Below are positions 61,009 to 64,000 of a stretch of 64,000 bases of DNA, piece by piece. The stretch spans positions 50,789-114,788 of the forward strand of contig CAMOJA010000006.1 in assembly GCA_946616535.1 (NCBI GenBank). Reading direction: 5' to 3'. Origin of the DNA: an uncultured Bacteroidales bacterium. Lineage in GTDB: Bacteria; Bacteroidota; Bacteroidia; Bacteroidales; Paludibacteraceae. The translations under genes and the position numbers were made by a program. How positions within the stretch are numbered: position 1 is the stretch's first letter; each line of letters begins with the position of its first letter. The notes under the pieces are model-generated. The model saw only the letters and a list, made by a program, of their open reading frames with translations, had not been told where the DNA came from and searched no databases.

Positions 61009-61255
61009 GTCGTTAGAAAGTTGGATGTAATTCAGCCCCGGATGCTCCGGATGGTAGGCATAGATGTCCATCCATTGGGCGTACTTGTCCTGCAGAGAGA
61101 TAAAATTGATACCCTACTGCTTCGTAGGCGTCCATAAACGAAAAGCCCTCTTCGACTGTCAGATGCAGGAAGAGAGCTTTGATGTCCCGGTTACGGCGGG
61201 CACGACGCTCCGCCGTGGATTCTAAGAGATAGAAGAATTCTTTTTTTTCATACTG
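61005..61255 (-). pseudogene. Frameshifted small Bacteroidales protein
   Basis: One minus-strand frame reads YEKKEFFYLLESTAERRARR, ALFLHLTVEEGFSFMDAYEA and VGYQFYLS; after a CTCTCT run the frame shifts to LQDKYAQWMDIYAYHPEHPG and LNYIQLSNDK. The start is also off: the only ATG before a run of eight A is out of frame. A two-base change in the CT run would join the halves, so this is a decayed gene of about 85 residues. Function unknown. Confidence 0.65.
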
Positions 61256-61284
61256 TTGGGATTTTTGATTGGGTTATTCACAAA

Positions 61285-61321
61285 AAAACAGACCTGCGAA
61301 CAAACATCGCAGGTCTGTTTT
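61285..61321. terminator. Strong bidirectional terminator
   Basis: Perfect 15 bp stem AAAACAGACCTGCGA / TCGCAGGTCTGTTTT, loop ACAAACA. It ends the minus-strand RHS/immunity/ORF6N stretch. Confidence 0.9.
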
Positions 61322-61324
61322 AAC

Positions 61325-61382
61325 AATTTACCGTTTTACCATTTACCATTTACCATTTAGGCATTTACCATGTACCATTTAT
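61325..61382. repeat. TTTACCAT tandem array
   Basis: ATTTACCGTTTTACC, then ATTTACC x3 and variants; complement of the TAAATGG unit. It sits just after the ORF6N remnant stop. Confidence 0.85.
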
Positions 61383-61400
61383 TTTTTGGGCAAAGTGTAC

Positions 61401-61828
61401 TTATATCTTGCTTAACAACTCGTCCGTAGTCCATTCCATACGGTTGAAACCGAACCACTTTTTGCCTAAGTCTTTGAGGCTCGCACCTACATGATAGACC
61501 GTATCGTCAATGCACAGAAATCTGTCATGTGCGCGGTCGAACTGCTCTACCTCTATCGGCGCATACTGCGCGTTGTGCTTCTCAAAGTCCAAAGTCAGCT
61601 GGTGAGAAATGTTCCGGGTGTAAATCTTTGCCGACACGCCTTTGCTCCGTTTGTCCAGCATAGCCGTGAACGCATCCATAATATGAATGCTCACATTTAC
61701 AGCCGTTTCACTATGCAGGACAGTGGATAACATGGCTACTCCCTGCTCAGTAAACACATAGGGGGAAACAGTAGAATGTTTAAGCGCCTGCAACCGGTCA
61801 TAATTTGTGACCAGTTCGATGCAAACAT
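61401..61828 (-). pseudogene. ORF6N-domain protein, 5' truncated
   Basis: The C-terminal ~140 residues of an ORF6N-type protein: LVTNYDRLQALKHSTVSPYV, FTEQGVAMLSTVLHSETAVN, then DRFLCIDDTVYHVGASLKDL. The first ~90 residues of the DNA-binding ORF6N domain are missing and the frame runs upstream into a copy of the ftsW-type promoter (61841-61874) with no good start. ORF6N proteins are phage-type antirepressor-like factors. Probably inactive. Confidence 0.7.
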
Positions 61829-61840
61829 CAAAAATCGGGT

Positions 61841-61874
61841 GCAAAAGGTACAAATAAATTTTGATATATGCAAG
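61841..61874 (-). promoter_or_regulatory. Copy C of the triplicated promoter
   Basis: Minus strand CTTGCATATATCAAAATTT, then TACCTTTTGCACCC. Spacing and flanks match copies A and B, but the -7 box has an extra T. It reads into the ORF6N remnant. Confidence 0.7.
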
Positions 61875-61888
61875 GGTTTGTATATTTT

Positions 61889-62470
61889 TTACCACATATG
61901 GATAAGAGAGTCATCAGGATATGGAAATCCGCAAAAGAAAAAACATTCGCTAGGGAGTATTTTCTGATTAACCATATCAATACAAAGCCACCAACTGCAT
62001 TGATCGTCAGAAGATCCCACGTAATTATAATTGGTGTCCGGCTGTACCTCAATTGGTATGCTCGATGTCGTCCAAAACTCATTAATGTTTTCTCCCCAAA
62101 GTCTCACTATATGACCATTATATCTGGACGCACCGCAGTAGGTCCCATCTTCATACTCATTTTTCTCCACATGTCTCACCGATAAGGCGATCCGTTGATT
62201 TGACTGACGAGATGCACGTAAATCGATAGCAAAACAGGTGTCCGCTATATCCGATGAAATGTAAGGGACGTACAATCCTAGTATGTGTTGTACTTTGGGT
62301 GACAATTCCGCAGTAGAATCCAATGATTGGTCAAATATTGGGATATTAATACCAAGATCATTCTCCACAAAGAGGTCATCACCTTCGATTACCGGGCTCT
62401 CATAAAACATCTCAATACCAAGCAAGCAGAATGCTATTGCCCCGACAAAAAACCATATATACTTTTTCAT
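61889..62470 (-). CDS. Membrane-anchored protein, candidate immunity protein to the RHS toxin
   Basis: 193 residues with one N-terminal membrane or signal segment (KKYIWFFVGAIAFCLLGIEM) and a globular rest with several Trp and Cys. No family recognised. It starts in an ATGA overlap with the RHS-toxin gene, the usual place of an immunity gene in polymorphic toxin loci. A signal anchor suggests it acts in the envelope or periplasm. Function inferred from position only. Confidence 0.5.
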   Translation of the reverse strand: MKKYIWFFVGAIAFCLLGIEMFYESPVIEGDDLFVENDLGINIPIFDQSLDSTAELSPKVQHILGLYVPYISSDIADTCFAIDLRASRQSNQRIALSVRHVEKNEYEDGTYCGASRYNGHIVRLWGENINEFWTTSSIPIEVQPDTNYNYVGSSDDQCSWWLCIDMVNQKILPSECFFFCGFPYPDDSLIHMW

Positions 62471-63921
62471 AATTTTATACCTAGTCTTCTTAATAATGCA
62501 GGAACCCCAGATTGACGTACGTAAGGAGATATTGTCCCTACATTCTTATATGGCCATGGCTGTAGCACACTAATGTAACTTCCATCAGAAAAATACTCTA
62601 TAACGCCATTGGATTTCGCCGGATAAATATAATAGTTATACGAATCTCCTTTGTTCTTAGCGAATCTCATATCCCCTTGCACATCTGTTAGTCCAGAAGG
62701 AAACATCGTTCCGTTAGTATGGCTATGATAGTTATCAGTCATTTTTGCGCCAGTAAACCACTCAACACGAGCTGCAGCGAAACCAGAATACACATAATCT
62801 TTATTACGATTTGTATATACACCTGATACATTTTTATCTGTGTTTACTAACGCATATTCTACAGAAGAGTTGTCGGCTAGAAATTTAAACGCAGCAGCTG
62901 CTTCATTTTCTTTTCCCTCGGCAAATTGGAAGTATGTATAGTTAGTGTTGTTACGCTCCCTTCCATGAAACCCCATATCAATTGTGCCATAGTCAAAGGA
63001 AATAGATTTTCCTTTAATTGCGATTGCATCTTGGGTTTTGTCTCGAATTCTGGCTTTAATTGTGCCATCGTCAGATAATTCCCATACATCTCTCCCATCA
63101 GGGTCAACGTACTTTATCGGATTCCATGCTGCATACGCATAAGGAGATATGTTGGGATATTTGTCAGCCAACGGATCAACGGATAACCACGAAAGATTGC
63201 CGGATGCATAATATCGTGCACCAAAATAATCATATCCCGTCTCCCAGTCTCGCTCCTTGCCGGTAAACTTGTATCGCTCGTCATACCAAGAGCCAATATG
63301 CTGATTCTCTATCAGTTCACCGTATGGCGCATAGTGGATGTACTGAATCGGCTTACCCAAGCCATCCGTTATCCAATTGGCGGAACCTAAATGATCAGAG
63401 TGGGTAAAATAAACATCTTTATCCGGTCCGTTTGCTTGGGTATATTGCTTAATAGAACCAAGTAAGAAATCTTTCATCGGCGGTATATCTACGTAATCCA
63501 GGAACGTAGGTTGACATAGATACTCCAATTCCCCACGTTGTTCACCTTCTATATCTTCGGTGGGTACAGGATAACTCATTACCGTTCCTTGCAAGAACGG
63601 ATCGGATTGTTGATACTGCTTGTCAAACGCATAAACAATTTCCTGCTCGCGCTGCGTCGGTTTGTCTATCGGAGACTCCATATCCCCGAATCCTCCGCCG
63701 CCTATGACCGTTGCCAGCCGTTCCGTACCGGCATAGTAATGTTTCGTATAGCCTGTTTGACTAATAACTATGTATGGATTGGGATAAAGCACCGCATCAT
63801 CAAAAAACATTTCCGCGTAAGGATTTGCGGAATTAAGTTGGCTTGTAGTGTTCGTTCCGATAAGTTTGTACACTCTTTCGCCATTAGCATCATACCCATA
63901 TGTCAGTTTCTTGTTCTCCAT
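62467..63921 (-). CDS. RHS-core protein with C-terminal JAB-like toxin domain
   Basis: 484 residues. RHS core: YGYDANGERVYKL, HYYAGTERLATVIGGG, YFTHSDHLGSANWITDGLG, KFTGKERDWETGYDYFGARYY (from residue 217; shown in part as GKERDWETGYDYFGARYY), LSVDPLADKYPNISPYAY, WNPIKYVDPDG. After PDG (about 275) a 205-residue variable domain has the JAMM-like NYHSHTNGTMFPSG with SGLTDVQGD (HSH near 396-398 plus S and D), fitting JAB-type toxin domains. An in-frame TGA lies about 25 bp before the ATG, so the long N-terminal RHS shell is absent: a displaced tip or broken gene. Confidence 0.8.
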   Translation of the reverse strand: MENKKLTYGYDANGERVYKLIGTNTTSQLNSANPYAEMFFDDAVLYPNPYIVISQTGYTKHYYAGTERLATVIGGGGFGDMESPIDKPTQREQEIVYAFDKQYQQSDPFLQGTVMSYPVPTEDIEGEQRGELEYLCQPTFLDYVDIPPMKDFLLGSIKQYTQANGPDKDVYFTHSDHLGSANWITDGLGKPIQYIHYAPYGELIENQHIGSWYDERYKFTGKERDWETGYDYFGARYYASGNLSWLSVDPLADKYPNISPYAYAAWNPIKYVDPDGRDVWELSDDGTIKARIRDKTQDAIAIKGKSISFDYGTIDMGFHGRERNNTNYTYFQFAEGKENEAAAAFKFLADNSSVEYALVNTDKNVSGVYTNRNKDYVYSGFAAARVEWFTGAKMTDNYHSHTNGTMFPSGLTDVQGDMRFAKNKGDSYNYYIYPAKSNGVIEYFSDGSYISVLQPWPYKNVGTISPYVRQSGVPALLRRLGIKL

Positions 63922-64000
63922 GCGATTAGATCTGATAATATTTCATTCCCCAAGGCTTGATCTTTTTCGACAAATTGTCCTGTCATCAACATAAATGCAT

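Overview
The window is a stretch of chromosome from a member of the Bacteroidales (phylum Bacteroidota), probably an uncultured gut-type organism. The reasons are the promoter form (a TTTG-type -33 box about 20 bp before TAnnTTTG), a SusC/SusD-type outer-membrane uptake locus, a GlsA/GlsB-type aminolipid acyltransferase pair, a DUF4494 protein, BspA-like leucine-rich-repeat proteins and RHS proteins with the Bacteroidetes-style core. No rRNA or tRNA gene was seen.

Layout. 1-4.5 kb: tail of a phosphatase-superfamily gene, DUF4494, the aminolipid acyltransferase pair, a YggS-type PLP protein and a HAD hydrolase, tightly packed. 4.6-6.7 kb: a ClpB disaggregase without its N-terminal domain. 6.7-14.2 kb: an A+T-richer accessory block with a RhuM-like protein, a YhcG-type PDDEXK protein flanked by three copies of a ~95 bp repeat, then a WYL regulator followed by unknown genes; three transcription units here start from near-identical promoters, two of them with a dyad at the transcript start. 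14.6-16.4 kb: FecCD-type permease and panB. 17.4-22.1 kb: galK, galM and a GH2 glycosidase (galactoside use). 22.3-29.7 kb, minus strand: MFS sugar transporter, SusC, SusD and a surface lipoprotein, one operon for oligosaccharide uptake. 29.9-37.6 kb: recQ, rimO, HU, an HU-TM-LysM fusion and uvrA. 37.6-47.3 kb: lipid-linked surface-glycan genes (CapD-like dehydratase, WecA-like transferase, WecB-like epimerase, deacetylase, glycosyltransferase, HAD and UbiA-like proteins) with an ABC-F gene among them. 47.3-52.7 kb: secreted beta-helix protein, LRR protein, metallophosphoesterase lipoprotein and outer-membrane protein. 52.7-58.8 kb, minus strand: ftsW, murG, glucosaminidase, DUF721, mutS2.

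58.8-64 kb is a decayed, recombined region. It has three related copies of one promoter, fragments of a VapE-like gene in both orientations, two large stem-loops with differing but self-complementary arms placed exactly at those gene ends, and between them about 800 bp packed with some fifteen short GC-rich hairpins separated by pyrimidine-rich spacers. Then come a frameshifted small gene, a truncated ORF6N gene and an RHS tip carrying a JAB-like toxin domain with a candidate immunity gene.

A window-wide oddity is the frequency of tandem arrays of 7-8 bp (sometimes 11-15 bp) units. The same units recur in unrelated places, mostly at gene junctions but also in frame inside conserved genes (murG, mutS2, rimO, the ABC-F gene, yggS, the GH2 gene). 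The best candidates for undescribed biology are the hairpin array with its flanking stem-loops, the WYL-linked promoter family, and these short arrays. Functions are read from sequence motifs by eye; no database search was possible.
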